DNA of 64,000 bases from Planctomycetaceae bacterium (GTDB lineage: Bacteria > Planctomycetota > Planctomycetia > Planctomycetales > Planctomycetaceae), in contig PBSL01000047.1 in assembly GCA_002726205.1 (NCBI GenBank), positions 1 through 64,000 on the forward strand, in the 5' to 3' direction. The translations under genes were made by a program, and so were the position numbers. This document shows positions 26,085-36,100 of this stretch, piece after piece. Position 1 is the first letter of the stretch; the number at the start of each line of letters is the position of its first letter. A model generated the notes under the pieces. The model ran no database searches and had not been told where the DNA came from. It saw nothing but the letters and a program-made list of their open reading frames with translations.

Positions 26085-26795
26085 ATGAGAACGCTGGTGC
26101 TGTGGATGGCGATGGGCCTGCCGATTCCAGGCGCCGTCCTGGCGGCTGACGGGTTCGAGCCGATCTTCGACGGGAAGACATTGAAGGGCTGGAACGTGAT
26201 TCCGAAGGCGAAGCAGGGTCACTGGTCGGTTCGCGATGGTCTGCTGGTCGGCAAGACCGACGGCAAGGGGTCGGATCTGATCTTTCACGATAAGAACCTG
26301 GGTGACTACGAGTTGAAGCTCGGCTACCGCTTTCGCACCAAGGGGAACTCGGGTATCCACATCCGTGGCCTGCTGGGCATCTCGAAGACACACAAGGTCA
26401 GCGGCTACCACGCCGACTTTGGCCATGTCGGCATCGGACCGGAGGTGCTGGGTTCGTGGGACTTTCACGGTTACCCTCGTGGTTCGTACCTGGTCAAGCG
26501 TGGTCACCGCGTGGTGATCGCCGCTGATGGAAACAAGACAGTGACGAGCCTCAAGCAGGCGCTCGAGGCCCGCCACGTCAGGCGACGTGGCTGGAACGAT
26601 GTCCACGTGGTCGTGAAGGGCTTCCGGATGTTCTTCAAGATCAACGGGCGAGTGGCTTCGGAGGTCGTCGACAATCAGGCGTCGAAGCGGATTGCCCGCG
26701 GTATCATCGGCCTGCAACTGCACGGAGGGCCACCGATGGAGATCGAGTTTCGTGATGTCCGGTTGAAACGGTTGAAGCAGGTTTCCAACCGATGA
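26085..26795 (+). CDS. Secreted DUF1080 protein, second copy
   Basis: The protein has 236 residues from the ATG at 26085, with GAGGAG 6 nt upstream. The frame is open back to 25884 inside the previous gene and that part was rejected. The signal peptide is MAMGLPIPGAVLAADG. FEPIFDGKTLKGWNV, TKGNSGIHIRGL and GIIGLQLHGGPPMEIEFRDV are classical DUF1080 blocks. It is only distantly similar to the copy 970 nt upstream, so the pair probably differ in substrate. The stop overlaps the start of the flavoprotein gene by 4 nt. Confidence 0.92.
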   Translation: MRTLVLWMAMGLPIPGAVLAADGFEPIFDGKTLKGWNVIPKAKQGHWSVRDGLLVGKTDGKGSDLIFHDKNLGDYELKLGYRFRTKGNSGIHIRGLLGISKTHKVSGYHADFGHVGIGPEVLGSWDFHGYPRGSYLVKRGHRVVIAADGNKTVTSLKQALEARHVRRRGWNDVHVVVKGFRMFFKINGRVASEVVDNQASKRIARGIIGLQLHGGPPMEIEFRDVRLKRLKQVSNR

Positions 26796-28564
26796 AGTCC
26801 CGACAAGATCCTGTCGTTGTCCTGTTGGTTGCCGTCTTGTTGCTGGTGATCGGGGTTGGCCTGTTCCGCGGTGTCGGCAACGAGGTCACTCCGGAAAAGG
26901 TCGGGCCGCGTGTCGTTGTCGTCGGTGCCGGGCTCTCGGGGCTCTCGGCCGCCCTGGAGCTGGCCGAAGGCGGAGCCGAAGTCACGGTCGTCGACATGTC
27001 GAGCGTCTATGGCGGTCACGCGGTGATGTCGCAGGGCGGGTTGTCGATCATCGGGACACCCGTGCAGGAGGCCGAGGGGTTGCAGGACACGCCGGAGCTG
27101 GCCTTCAAGGACTTCATCGAGTGGGGCGAGGGGGCCGATCGCGAGTGGGTCAGGTATTACGTCGATCACTCGCGGACGGAGATCCACGACTGGTTGATCG
27201 ACCTCGGCGTCGAGTTCACCGGTGTCGAATCGTCACCGGGGAACTCCGTCAAGCGGTTTCACCAGCCGGCCGGCCGTGGCATCGGGCTGGTGACACCCGT
27301 CTACCGCGCGTGCCTGGAACGAGACAACGTGGAATTTGTCTGGAATACCCGGGCCGATTCGTTGTTGATCGAAGATCAACGCGTCATTGGTGTGAGGGTC
27401 ACCGAACTTCGTGAGGGGGGGGCCCGGAGACTGGAGGCTGACGCGGTGGTCCTGGCGACGGGGGGATTCCAGAGCAACCTGGCCATGGTTCGGGAATTCT
27501 GGCCGTCCGAGTTCAAGTTCCCCGGCAAGATCCTTGCCGGCTCGGGCCGCCATTCGGTCGGGCTCGGGCACCGTATGGCCGAGCGGGTCGGAGGTGACCT
27601 GGTCAAGATGGACTACCAGTGGAACTACTATTCCGGCCTGCCCGACCCGCAGAATCCCGGCAGCAACAAGGGACTCAACGCCGCGAACATGTGGGGCATT
27701 CTGGTCAACTGGCAGGGCCGACGGTTCGCCAACGACCATGGCTGGGCCAAGGATGTGATGCCCGCCCTGCTTTCGCAGGAACAGGTCACCTGCTGGACGA
27801 TCTTCGACGAGGCGACGAAGAAGGAATTTAGTGTCTCGGGTTCAGACTGGGCCGACGCCGAGAAGGTCGACCGGTTGGTACTGCAGAATCCCGAACTGGT
27901 CAAGCAGGCCGACACGATCGAGGAACTGGCCAGGCTCTCGGGGCTGCCGTCGCGAAACCTGGTCGAGACGGTTGCTCGCTACAACGCGATGATCGAGCGG
28001 GGCGTGGATGAGGACTTCGGGCGGTTCGGGCCGGGCAAGAGCGAGTTCAACAACAAGGCGTCGGTGAAGATCCAGACGCCACCCTACTACGCGATGAAGA
28101 CCTACCCGCTGACACGCAAGAGCATGGGCGGTGTGGCGATTGATCTGAAGTGCCGTGTGGTCGACAAGCGGAAACGACCGATTCCCGGGCTGTTTGCCGT
28201 CGGGGAACTGACCGGGCTGGCGTTGATCAACGGCAAGGCGGCGTTGGAAGGGACCTTCCTGGGACCCTGTGTCGTGACCGGCAGGGTGGCTGCCAGATCG
28301 ATTCTGGCGGCCAGCGGCTGGAAGCGGTCCGCCGGGCTGGTTGCAGAACAGCGTTGCATCGACTGCCACGACGTGGCCGAGGAGATCGTCGAATCGCGGC
28401 CGGGTTTCTGGCATTTCGAACGCGTGCACTCAAAGGTGCTCGAGCAGAAGATCGACTGCCGCCAGTGTCACGGCGAATTGTCGCCGTACCGCGAGGACGA
28501 CCACCGGATCAACCCGCGGGTGTTGACGGCTGCCTGCATGAGGTGCCACACCGGGCGCGAATAG
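26792..28564 (+). CDS. Membrane-anchored FAD flavoprotein with three C-terminal haem-c motifs
   Basis: The 590-residue protein is anchored by one N-terminal helix (VVVLLVAVLLLVIGVGLF). A Rossmann FAD site follows (RVVVVGAGLSGLSAALELA), with fumarate-reductase/ketosteroid-dehydrogenase-type blocks (GGHAVMSQGGLSIIGT, SMGGVAIDLKCRVVD, RPIPGLFAVGELTGLALING). The last 75 residues carry three CxxCH motifs (CIDCH at 522, CRQCH at 556, CMRCH at 582). Haem-c attachment means the domain is outside the cytoplasm. Known relatives such as Shewanella flavocytochrome c carry haems at the N-terminus; here they are at the C-terminus. It probably passes electrons between a substrate and the respiratory chain. 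It overlaps the upstream DUF1080 by 4 nt. Confidence 0.9.
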   Translation: MKSRQDPVVVLLVAVLLLVIGVGLFRGVGNEVTPEKVGPRVVVVGAGLSGLSAALELAEGGAEVTVVDMSSVYGGHAVMSQGGLSIIGTPVQEAEGLQDTPELAFKDFIEWGEGADREWVRYYVDHSRTEIHDWLIDLGVEFTGVESSPGNSVKRFHQPAGRGIGLVTPVYRACLERDNVEFVWNTRADSLLIEDQRVIGVRVTELREGGARRLEADAVVLATGGFQSNLAMVREFWPSEFKFPGKILAGSGRHSVGLGHRMAERVGGDLVKMDYQWNYYSGLPDPQNPGSNKGLNAANMWGILVNWQGRRFANDHGWAKDVMPALLSQEQVTCWTIFDEATKKEFSVSGSDWADAEKVDRLVLQNPELVKQADTIEELARLSGLPSRNLVETVARYNAMIERGVDEDFGRFGPGKSEFNNKASVKIQTPPYYAMKTYPLTRKSMGGVAIDLKCRVVDKRKRPIPGLFAVGELTGLALINGKAALEGTFLGPCVVTGRVAARSILAASGWKRSAGLVAEQRCIDCHDVAEEIVESRPGFWHFERVHSKVLEQKIDCRQCHGELSPYREDDHRINPRVLTAACMRCHTGRE

Positions 28565-28620
28565 TCGACCGCGGGCGCCTTGACGGCAATCGGCTGGTTC
28601 GGACCAGGAGAGAGGACATC

Positions 28621-30201
28621 GTGAACAGCAACGTGCCCAGGCGGGAGGCGGATCGCTACCTGTCGGAACCGAACATCTCGGTGATTACGCGAATCGCAAA
28701 AGTGATCGAGATGTTGATCGGCCTGAGAAAGCAGGACTTCCAGGCAGCCGGCCACTTTGTCCAACTGCAGTGGGGACACCTGCCGTGGCCGGTCCGCTGG
28801 GCCAGGTTTCTTGGCTGGGGAATTTATCAGTTGTTCATCAACTTGCCCCAGAGGACTTGTGGCCTGGTCATCCGCGGTCGGATTTCGCGGACCCCGATGT
28901 GGCTGCTGGACGAGAATCGCTGGGCCGAGCATCCCTGGCGGGATGACGGAGCGGCCCGCCTGCCCGGCGAAGTCGACACGGTGGTGATCGGGGCCGGATT
29001 CACCGGCGGCGCGGTCGCCTACCACTGGGCCCGCCGGGCCTCGAGCGATCAGTCCCTGGTCGTGCTCGAGATGGATGATCCCGCCAGCGGAGCCTCGGGC
29101 CGCAACGAGGGGCTGGTCGTGATGGGACGTTATTTCAAGATGGTCCGTGACACCGTCGGTCACCATCTGCCCCGGGTGCGACCGGACCTGGAGAGTTCCG
29201 CCCGCAAGCAACTGGCCAGCCAGTTCGCGATGGCCTATTGCCGGGCGGCTTACCGCAATGCCGACCTGATTGCCGAGACGATCGAGGAACACGGATTCCG
29301 TTGTGATTACCAGCGAGCCGGTTGGGTGCAGGCCCGGACCAGCGATGAACAGAAGGCGTTGAGGCTGTCGGTGAAACTGGCCGAGCAGTCCGGCTGTGAC
29401 GACTGGACGATGATCGAGTCCTTCGAGGTCAAGCAACGGTCGGGGATGCGGGTCACCCAGCCGGCGGGTTTTTCGAGACAGGCCGCCAGCTGGCACCCGG
29501 CCAAGTGGGTCTGGTGCCTGCTCGACGTGGCCCTGGCGTCGGACAACGTCGAGCTGTACACGCGGACACGCGTCGACCGGGTCCTCGAGCAGCAGAGGGG
29601 ATACCTCGTCGAGACGGCTCGCGGCGTGATCCGGGCTCGCAACGTCGTTTATGCCACCGAGTCCTACACACCGAATCTCGAGACCGGTTTTCGGGACGTG
29701 ATCCTGCCGATGCAGGAACAGGCCGCTTCGGGCGAGGGAGGGCCCGTGTCGATGGAACCTCATATCGGCATCAGTGGCTCCTGGTACTTCGCCGGTCGGT
29801 ACGGCCGCGACGTGCTGTTCGGTTCGGGAGGATCGCGGGTGCCAGATCACCAGGCGGGACGCAATCTTCCTTCGCGGTTCCTGACACGGTTCGCTGCCGC
29901 CGAAATGCGAGACCACTTCGGTCCCTACGAGCTGGAACTGGAGAACGAGTGGAGTGGGACGGTCGGCTACACGCCCGACGAGTTTCCAGTCGTCGGGTCG
30001 ATCGATGGTGCGGGTCGCTGGATCATCGGGGGCATGTGCGGATCGGGAAGCGGCGTGGCGTTCAACGGGGGTCGCTGCATCGTCAACCGGATTCTCGGCC
30101 TCGACGATGAACCCGACGATTACCCACCCGAGTATTTTGCACCCGGCCGTCTGCTTGACCCGGCCGGTCATTGCTGGCCGGACGTGAACCACGGCCGATG
30201 A
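28621..30201 (+). CDS. FAD-dependent oxidoreductase (DAO family) with N-terminal extension
   Basis: The protein has 526 residues from the GTG at 28621, preceded by AGGAGAGAGG; upstream open frame lies inside the flavoprotein gene in another phase and was rejected. The dinucleotide fold VDTVVIGAGFTGGAVAYHWA begins only near residue 120, after an unassigned region with many aromatics (LQWGHLPWPVRWARFLGWG). GASGRNEGLVVMG and the closing EWSGTVGYTPDEFPVVG / GMCGSGSGVAFNGG are DadA/glycine-oxidase-type blocks. No signal peptide is seen. It follows the haem flavoprotein by 56 nt and probably completes the operon. Confidence 0.9.
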   Translation: MNSNVPRREADRYLSEPNISVITRIAKVIEMLIGLRKQDFQAAGHFVQLQWGHLPWPVRWARFLGWGIYQLFINLPQRTCGLVIRGRISRTPMWLLDENRWAEHPWRDDGAARLPGEVDTVVIGAGFTGGAVAYHWARRASSDQSLVVLEMDDPASGASGRNEGLVVMGRYFKMVRDTVGHHLPRVRPDLESSARKQLASQFAMAYCRAAYRNADLIAETIEEHGFRCDYQRAGWVQARTSDEQKALRLSVKLAEQSGCDDWTMIESFEVKQRSGMRVTQPAGFSRQAASWHPAKWVWCLLDVALASDNVELYTRTRVDRVLEQQRGYLVETARGVIRARNVVYATESYTPNLETGFRDVILPMQEQAASGEGGPVSMEPHIGISGSWYFAGRYGRDVLFGSGGSRVPDHQAGRNLPSRFLTRFAAAEMRDHFGPYELELENEWSGTVGYTPDEFPVVGSIDGAGRWIIGGMCGSGSGVAFNGGRCIVNRILGLDDEPDDYPPEYFAPGRLLDPAGHCWPDVNHGR

Positions 30202-30216
30202 ACCGTCCGCCCGGTT

Positions 30217-31644
30217 TCAGGACAGCAGGGCGTCGATCGGGGTGCCGTCGGTGATGTGGCGAGGCCGTCCGGCGATGTCGTTGATCACCGTGCCGTGCGG
30301 AATACCGAGAGCCTCGTAAAGCGTGGCAGCGATGTCGTCTGGCGACACCTTGGCGTGGATCACGCTGGCCGCGTGCTTGTCGGTGGCCCCGTGGACAAGG
30401 CCCTCGCGGACACCTCCGCCGGCCCACAGCACCGAGTAGGCGCGGCCCCAGTGGTCACGACCCCCGTCTTTCGCCTTGTTGATCTTGGGGGTTCGCCCCA
30501 TCTCGCCCATCACGATCACCAGTGTTTCGTCGAGCAAACCGCGGCTGTCGAGATCCTCGAGCAACGCCGAGAGCGCCTGGTCGAATTCCGGCAGCAGCGT
30601 TTCGTTGTAGAGCCGGAAATGGTCGAAGTGCGTGTCCCAGATCTGGAACGAAGAGAGCCGCGTGTTCTTCGGGTTCGACACGGCGTTGGCGGTGACAAAC
30701 CGAACTCCCGATTCGATCAACCGCCGGGCCAGCAGCAGCACCTGCCCCATCTCGAAACGGCCGTAGCGATCGTGGGTGGCCGCGGATTCCCGGGACAGGT
30801 CGAAGGCGGCCTGGCATTCCGGCGAGAGGATCAGGTTGAGCGCCTTGTCCTGGTGCGCCTGCAGGGTCCGGGTTGCGGCCGCGTCGCGGGCGGCGGAAAA
30901 CTCCGCATCAAGTGTTCCCAGCAGGTGGCGTCGCGAGGCCAGTCGGTCGTGAGAAATCTCGGCAGGCAACACCAGCGAGCGGGGGCCGGGCAACTTGCCG
31001 TTCCAGGCGGGCGCCTTGGACATCATCCGGTTGCGGGCGACCGGGAACGGATCGTGACGACGGCCCAGCCAGCCCCCACCGGCACTCGGTGTCGGGAAGC
31101 CCATGTCAAAGAGCAAGCGGGGGGTCAACACGCTGCTGGGCAGACTGGCCGCGGCCGGTTTGATTCGCGAGAGTACCGAGCCGTAGGTCGGATGGTCCAT
31201 CGGCGTCGGCCGGATGCTGGCGTCAGTACCGGGAGTGTGTCCACTGAGAACGTAGGCGGCGCTGCTGTTGTGGGCCGAGAGCGGGTGCGAGGCGGACCGG
31301 AGAATCGAGTACTTGTCGGTCAACGTGGCGAGTCGCGGGAGTTTCTCACAGATCCGCGTGCCGGCGACCCGTGTCGCGATCGGCCGGTAGGGACCCCGGA
31401 TCCCGTCGGGGGCGTCCGGCTTCATGTCGAACGTGTCGATCTGGGCCTGGCCCCCGTTGAGGAACATGAAGATGCAGTTGCTTGCCGGCCGCTTGACTCG
31501 CGACGGCAGAGTCGCTGCCGTCGCCTGGGCTCCGAACAGGTCGGCCACTGTCAGCCCACCCACTCCCAGCAAACCCGCCTTGAGCAGGTCACGTCGAGTG
31601 AAGTTGCCTTGTCGATCGCCGAGAGTGTCGAAGACGGTCAGCAT
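30217..31644 (-). CDS. DUF1501 protein (solo class)
   Basis: The 475-residue protein has the Tat leader FTRRDLLKAGLLGVGGLTVA. Visible marks are FLNGGQAQIDTFDMKPDAPD, IWDTHFDHF, GEMGRTPKIN, GGRDHW and the ending IAGRPRHITDGTPIDALLS. The stop lies 15 nt from the stop of the convergent FAD oxidoreductase. Its start is divergent from the M20 amidohydrolase across 116 bp. No DUF1549/1553 partner is adjacent. Confidence 0.93.
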   Translation of the reverse strand: MLTVFDTLGDRQGNFTRRDLLKAGLLGVGGLTVADLFGAQATAATLPSRVKRPASNCIFMFLNGGQAQIDTFDMKPDAPDGIRGPYRPIATRVAGTRICEKLPRLATLTDKYSILRSASHPLSAHNSSAAYVLSGHTPGTDASIRPTPMDHPTYGSVLSRIKPAAASLPSSVLTPRLLFDMGFPTPSAGGGWLGRRHDPFPVARNRMMSKAPAWNGKLPGPRSLVLPAEISHDRLASRRHLLGTLDAEFSAARDAAATRTLQAHQDKALNLILSPECQAAFDLSRESAATHDRYGRFEMGQVLLLARRLIESGVRFVTANAVSNPKNTRLSSFQIWDTHFDHFRLYNETLLPEFDQALSALLEDLDSRGLLDETLVIVMGEMGRTPKINKAKDGGRDHWGRAYSVLWAGGGVREGLVHGATDKHAASVIHAKVSPDDIAATLYEALGIPHGTVINDIAGRPRHITDGTPIDALLS

Positions 31645-31749
31645 GAGGAACGAAGGTCCCAGGCAAGGAAGTCAACCTGCCGTCTATGCTAATATCTTTC
31701 CCGGCGCGTTGTCACGTGCGTCTTGGCTGCCGTCTCGAACACCGGATTC

Positions 31750-31755
31750 AGGAGG
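31750..31755 (+). promoter_or_regulatory. Consensus Shine-Dalgarno that fixes the M20 start
   Basis: AGGAGG followed by 5 nt and GTG at 31761. The frame is open 75 nt further upstream, but those codons overlap the likely leader, so the GTG is preferred. A TG-C-TAATAT extended -10-like element is at 31687-31695. Confidence 0.6.
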
Positions 31756-31760
31756 CTCTC

Positions 31761-33098
31761 GTGAGTACCGCTCCCGCCCTGAAAGAACAGGTCTGCCTGG
31801 CCATCGACGAGTGTTGTGACCGGATCATCGATGTCGGTGAGGCGATCATGGATGATCCCGAACTGGGGTTCCGGGAACATCGCACGTCGGAGAAGGTGCA
31901 GGAGATCTTCTCCGGCATCGATCTCGAATTCGAGTCAGGACTCGGGTTGACCGGTGTCAAGGCGGTGCTGCGAGGCGGTCGGCCGGGGCCGACGGTGGCG
32001 CTGATGGGGGAACTTGATGCGCTGCAGGTCCCCGGTCATCCGCGGGCCAACCCCGAGACCCAGGCTGCCCATGCCTGTGGTCACAATGCCCAGATTGCCG
32101 GCCTGATGGGGGCGGCCATCGGACTGACCTCCACCGGGATTGCCTCGGAACTTGCCGGCAACGTCGTCTTCCTGGCGGTTCCGGCCGAGGAGTACGTCGA
32201 GATCGATTACCGGCTGGGTCTGGTTCGAGAAAACAAGACATCGTTTTTGTGCGGCAAGCAGGAGTTGATCAAGCTGGGACACTTCGATGACGTCGACATG
32301 GCCGTGATGATCCATACCAAGAGTCCCTGCCGTGACGATGGCACCCACGGCGTGGGAGTTTCCTCGAATGGTTTCCTGGCCAAGACCGTCGTGTTTCACG
32401 GCAAGGCGGCCCATGCCGGCGGTGCCCCCGAGCAGGGGATCAACGCCTTGTACGCGGCTCAACTGGCCCTCTCGGGGATCAACGCTCATCGCGAGACCTT
32501 CCGCGACCAGGATTGCGTTCGGGTCCATCCGATCATCACCAAGGGGGGCGACCTGGTGAACGTGATCCCGTCGGAGGTCCGTCTCGAGACATACGTCCGG
32601 GCCAAGACGGCCGAGGCGATCGAGGATGCTTCTGCGCGGGTTGATTCCTGCCTGAAAGGTGCAGCCCTGGCGATGGGCTGCCGTGTCGAGATTGACACGG
32701 TGCCGGGCAACCTGCCGCTCGACAACGACCCGAACCTCCGCGACCTCTTCCGCCGAAATGCCGAAACACTCTTCGGTGACGACGGCTTCCGCGATTACCC
32801 GCACGGCGGCGGTTCGACCGATGCCGGCGATCTCAGCCAGTTGATGCCTGTCGTGCATCCGGTGATGGCCGGTGCCAGCGGGGAGCCTCACAGCGTCGCC
32901 TGGCACATCTCCGATACCACCAGCGGTTACGTTGCTCCGGCGAAGACCCTGGCGATGATGGCCGTCGATCTGCTGGCCGATGATGCCGGCGAGGGCCGCC
33001 GTGTGCTCGAGGAATTTACCCCCGCGCTGAGCCGTGACGAGTATCTCCAGAAGCAGGAGCAGATTTTTCGGACCGAAGTGTTTGACGGGGGAGAGTGA
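31761..33098 (+). CDS. M20-family amidohydrolase (aminoacylase/AbgB-like)
   Basis: The protein has 445 residues from the GTG at 31761 and no leader, so it is probably cytoplasmic. M20D marks are the metal-binding GELDALQVPGHP and HACGHNAQIAG, the general-base pair in VPAEEYVEID, the dimer-domain segment HGKAAHAGGAPEQGINAL and the late GGGSTDAGDLSQLMP. Such enzymes remove acyl or aminobenzoyl groups from amino acids. The neighbours are DUF1501 and PSCyt/PSD1 genes and do not reveal the substrate. Confidence 0.93.
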   Translation: MSTAPALKEQVCLAIDECCDRIIDVGEAIMDDPELGFREHRTSEKVQEIFSGIDLEFESGLGLTGVKAVLRGGRPGPTVALMGELDALQVPGHPRANPETQAAHACGHNAQIAGLMGAAIGLTSTGIASELAGNVVFLAVPAEEYVEIDYRLGLVRENKTSFLCGKQELIKLGHFDDVDMAVMIHTKSPCRDDGTHGVGVSSNGFLAKTVVFHGKAAHAGGAPEQGINALYAAQLALSGINAHRETFRDQDCVRVHPIITKGGDLVNVIPSEVRLETYVRAKTAEAIEDASARVDSCLKGAALAMGCRVEIDTVPGNLPLDNDPNLRDLFRRNAETLFGDDGFRDYPHGGGSTDAGDLSQLMPVVHPVMAGASGEPHSVAWHISDTTSGYVAPAKTLAMMAVDLLADDAGEGRRVLEEFTPALSRDEYLQKQEQIFRTEVFDGGE

Positions 33099-33121
33099 TC
33101 CGGACGGGACGTGGACGGTCG

Positions 33122-33130
33122 TGCTACAAT
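33122..33130 (+). promoter_or_regulatory. Extended -10 promoter element before the PSCyt1/PSD1 gene
   Basis: TG-C-TACAAT (hexamer 33125-33130, five of six consensus) lies 38 nt before the ATG at 33169, which would give a leader of about 32 nt. No clear -35. Confidence 0.4.
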
Positions 33131-33168
33131 CGTCCGGGTCCGCATCGAAACGGGACTTTTGGTTTCAG

Positions 33169-36100
33169 ATGGCTGGTAAACCTCTTTCGAACTGGTTGAT
33201 GTTTCTCGCCGCGTTGGTCGTGTCCGCGTCGGGTTTGTCTGCGGCTGCCGCCGAACCGTCGGTTGATTTTCTTCGTGACGTGCGGCCGATCCTCAAGGCC
33301 CATTGCTTCGTGTGCCACGGGGCAGGCAACCAGGAGGGAGGGCTGCGGCTGGATCGCAAGCCGCAGGCGATCAAAGGCGGTGACAACGGTCCGGTGATCG
33401 TTCCCCGAAAGTCAGCGGCGAGTCTGCTCGTGCAGCTGGTGAACGGGAAAGGTCCCGAGGGAACCCGGATGCCTCCCAAGGATGGTGGCCGGCCGCTGCG
33501 GGCCAACGAGGTGGCCGTGTTGCGGTCCTGGATTGACCGGGGTGCGGCATGGCCGGACGGAATCGATGACACGGCCGACCGGCTCAGCCTCTGGTCACTG
33601 CGACCGATCGCGCATCCGGCGGTGCCGCCGGTCAAGGACAGCGAATGGGGGCAAAACCCGATCGACGCCTTCATTCTCGCGCAGTTGGAGGAGCGGCGGA
33701 TGAGGCCTTCTCCACGGGCCCGACCGCGACACCTGGTTCGACGTGCCTGGATCGACCTGCTCGGTTTGCCACCGGACCCCTCGGATGTCGATGCGTTCGT
33801 CGACGATGACTCGCCCGGCGCGTTTGCCCGCGTCGTCGACCGCCTGCTGGCCAATCCACACTACGGCGAACGCTGGGGTCGCCATTGGCTGGACCTGGTC
33901 CGGTATGCCGACACGAACGGGTATGAGGTCGACGGGGTGAAACCGTTGGCCTGGAAGTACCGCGACTGGGTCGTCCGGTCGCTCAACGCCGACTTGCCAT
34001 ACGATCGCTTCGTGGTCGAACAACTCGCCGGCGACGAACTGCCCGACGCCAATACCGACACCATCCTGGCAACGGGTTTTTATCGTGTGGGTCCCTGGGA
34101 TGCCGAGCGGGGAGCGAGTGTCCAGCCGAGCGAGGTGGTCGAGGAACTCTACAACGAACTCGATGACATGGTCAGCACCACCTCGCAGGTCTTCCTGGGA
34201 CTGACGATGGGTTGTGCGCGGTGTCACGACCACAAGTTCGATCCGTTGACGACTCGCGATTATTACTCGATGGTCGCCATCGTTCGGGGCCTGAAACGTG
34301 AGCACAAGGGGCGGACCGAGTTGTCTCGGGCGGCCGTGCCGCCTGCCCAACTGGCCGGCAAGGACCCCAAGACGCTGCCCCAGGGTTACTTCTTCTTTGA
34401 GTCTTCGCCCACACCCCCCGGGACACGCGTGCTGCGGCGCGGCAATCCGGCGCAGCCGGGGATCGAGGTCCCCGCGGCCGTTCCCGCGTCGCTGGTCGAG
34501 ACCCAGCCAACGTTCGAGTCTGCCGACAAGTTCACCAGTCGCCGGCGGATTTCACTGGCTCGCTGGATCATGTCCGAGGACAACCCCCTGCCGCGACGGG
34601 TGATCGTCAACCGGATCTGGCAGTACCACTTTGGCAGCGGGCTGGTTCGTTCGGCCAACGATTTTGGTGTTCGCGGAAGTTTGCCCAGCCATCCCGAATT
34701 GCTCGACTGGCTGGCCACGTGGTTCGGCGACGAGGCCGGGTACTCGATCAAACAACTGCACCGCCTGATCATGACCAGCCGGACCTATGCCACCAGCAAG
34801 CGGGCCATCCCGGCCAACAGGCAACGGGATGTCGACAACCTGCTGCTGTCACATTTTCCGACCCGTCGCCTGGAAGTCGAGGCGATTCGCGACGTGATGC
34901 TTGCCGTCAGCGGTCGGTTCAACGATCGGCTCTACGGTCCGCCGATGTACCCCTACATCCCCCGCGACGCGCTGCGCAGCGGGTACAACCCCGCCGGAGT
35001 CTGGCAGCCGTTCAACGAAATCGACGCCTCACGCCGCACGGTCTACTCGTTCCTGAAACGAACCCTGGTCGTGCCGTTCCTGGAAACACTCGATTTCTGT
35101 GACACCGCCCGCAGTGCCGAACGACGTGAGGTGACGACGGTCGCGCCGCAGGCGCTGGAACTGTTCAACGGCGAATTCGTCAACCGCCAGGCCGGGCACT
35201 TCGCCGATCGCCTGATTGCCGAGGTCGGGGACGATTCCGGTGCTCAGCTTCGACGCGGGTTTCGCCTGGCGTTGGGCCGTGTCCCCACCGCCGATGAACG
35301 TTCCAGCCTGCTTGAGTTCCTGGAGGAACAAAGCGGGTACGTGCTGGCCGAGGATCGCCGTCGGTTTGGACTGGACCGGAAGCAGAAAGTTTCGGGAGAG
35401 GTCGTTCGTGACGGGTTGACGCTGTGGCTGGACGCGTCGCGGGGAGTCGTCGCCGGGCCGGACGGCACGATCAAGGGATGGGAAAGCCGGGTTGGCAAGC
35501 TCCGTGCAAATTCCGCGGGCGATCCGCAGATCATCGCCAAGGGCATCGGCGGACGCGCGGCCGTCGAGTTCGATGCCGACGGCGACTGGTTCCAGCTCAG
35601 CGGACCGGTGGTTACCGGCCAGCAATTCACCATGATCGCGGTGGTCACCGATCGCGCGACCGGTGCCGCCGGCAGTCGCAACCTGATCGGCAACTGGGAT
35701 GGTGGCAAGGGCAACAGCACCTCATCGTTGTTCCTGGGAACCTCGACCGCTGCAAACAACGCCCGCCGGGTTCGATTCAGTGACGCCTACGCACCGGCCG
35801 ACAAGCTGGTGCTTTCGAAACCCGCGACCGCGTTCAGTCTGACGGGTGTTTCCGGCAAGAACGATGCCCGGGTCTATCAGAACGGTCGTGAACTGGGGCG
35901 GCAGGGCGGGCCGTTGGCCACACGGCGACTCGACACCGCCTGGACGATCGGCCGGCAGGGGACACTTGCGGGCGAGTACTGGAACGGACTGGTGGCCGAA
36001 GTGCTGGTGTGGAACCGGGAATTGTCTCCGGTCGACCTGTCGAGCGTGTGGCGTCATCTGTCGGCGAAGTACGATCTGCCCGACGCGCAGGCTCCCCCCG

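Noticed and set aside
28468-31692. Antisense frames of 574 (minus) and 478 (plus) codons
   Set aside because: They mirror the FAD oxidoreductase and a DUF1501 gene and have composition typical of shadow frames.
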